DNA of 32,499 bases. Origin: Reyranella sp. GTDB taxonomy: Bacteria > Pseudomonadota > Alphaproteobacteria > Reyranellales > Reyranellaceae. Within the stretch, counting starts at the first letter, position 1. Each line of letters begins with the position of its first letter. The stretch covers positions 1 to 32,499 of the forward strand of contig JAIETA010000160.1 in NCBI GenBank assembly GCA_019745575.1, written 5' to 3'. Below are positions 32,345 through 32,499 of the stretch, in pieces. The translations under genes were made by a program, and so were the position numbers. The notes under the pieces are model-generated. The model saw only the letters and a program-made list of their open reading frames with translations, had not been told where the DNA came from and ran no database searches.

Positions 32345-32499
32345 ATGAAGACCGGTCCGGCAATCGCGGAAATCCTCAAGCGCGAGGGCGTGGAATATCT
32401 CTTCGCCTATCCCGTCAATCATCTGATCGAGCACTGCGCGGCGATCGACATCCGCCCGATCATCGTGCGCCAGGAGCGCATCGGCCTGCACATGGCCGA
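32345..32499 (+). CDS. Thiamine-pyrophosphate-requiring enzyme, N-terminus only
   Basis: The first 51 residues (MKTGPAIAEILKREGVEYLF...) are the start of a TPP_enzyme_N domain as in acetolactate-synthase-like proteins; IIVRQERIGLHMA contains the Glu-bearing segment expected to activate the thiamine ring (RHEQ-like, here RQER). GGAGGAG lies 5 bases or so before the ATG. The gene is cut by the window edge, so the exact reaction cannot be told. Confidence 0.8.
   Translation, partial: MKTGPAIAEILKREGVEYLFAYPVNHLIEHCAAIDIRPIIVRQERIGLHMA

Overview
The window is high-GC chromosomal DNA from an alphaproteobacterium. The evidence is a long stretch with the classic alphaproteobacterial housekeeping order: nfuA, tsaB, rimI, fur, olsB, olsA, miaB, phoH, ybeY, corC, lnt, a PraR-type XRE regulator and metK. 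MmcB, DUF2333 and TIGR02186 proteins point the same way. The order suggests Rhodospirillales or a Reyranella-like lineage, but the genus cannot be fixed from sequence alone. I saw no tRNA, rRNA, CRISPR array, complete IS or prophage.

Layout. 1-274: a possible gene tail at the left edge and a palindromic intergenic repeat. 275-1230 (minus): a translationally coupled MarR regulator and small P-loop kinase. 1231-1733: no gene, but a rightward sigma70-like promoter with an overlapping palindrome, followed by about ten strong hairpins. 1734-2687 (minus): an HSL-family esterase. 2773-6115 (plus): DUF2333, TauE/SafE permease, TIGR02186 membrane protein and UspA, probably one operon. 6116-6407: an AT-rich promoter region for nfuA, which starts at TTG. 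7058-8723: a Bax-like glucosaminidase convergent with a D-Ala-D-Ala dipeptidase. 8781-18658: the housekeeping block (tRNA t6A, ribosomal acetylation, Fur, ornithine lipid or phospholipid acylation, tRNA ms2i6A, PhoH/YbeY RNA metabolism, CorC, Lnt). It is interrupted by two minus-strand genes, tusA-like and an aldo/keto reductase. 18859-20804: XRE regulator and metK, the latter behind a structured leader that may hold a SAM-II-like element. 20922-23132: an isolated type-I-secretion-like ABC exporter. 23145-25105: divergent mmcB and a flavin monooxygenase. 25102-26798 (minus): two coupled secreted Sel1-repeat proteins.

26799-28590 is the most unusual part. A TetR regulator is bracketed by two direct copies of an sRNA-like element. 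Each copy has a 7-8 bp hairpin with a C-rich anti-Shine-Dalgarno-like loop, a linker, and an 11 bp terminator hairpin. Upstream of the first copy, upstream of the TetR gene and upstream of the XRE gene lies the same 18-bp motif (AAGATATGCATTYTTGCA and variants), which suggests a small shared regulon. After it come a divergent cytochrome c' and cytochrome b561 pair, a MoxR ATPase and CoxE-like VWA operon in which the MoxR reading frame runs through a run of 11 C into an intergenic repeat, and the start of a thiamine-pyrophosphate enzyme cut by the right edge.
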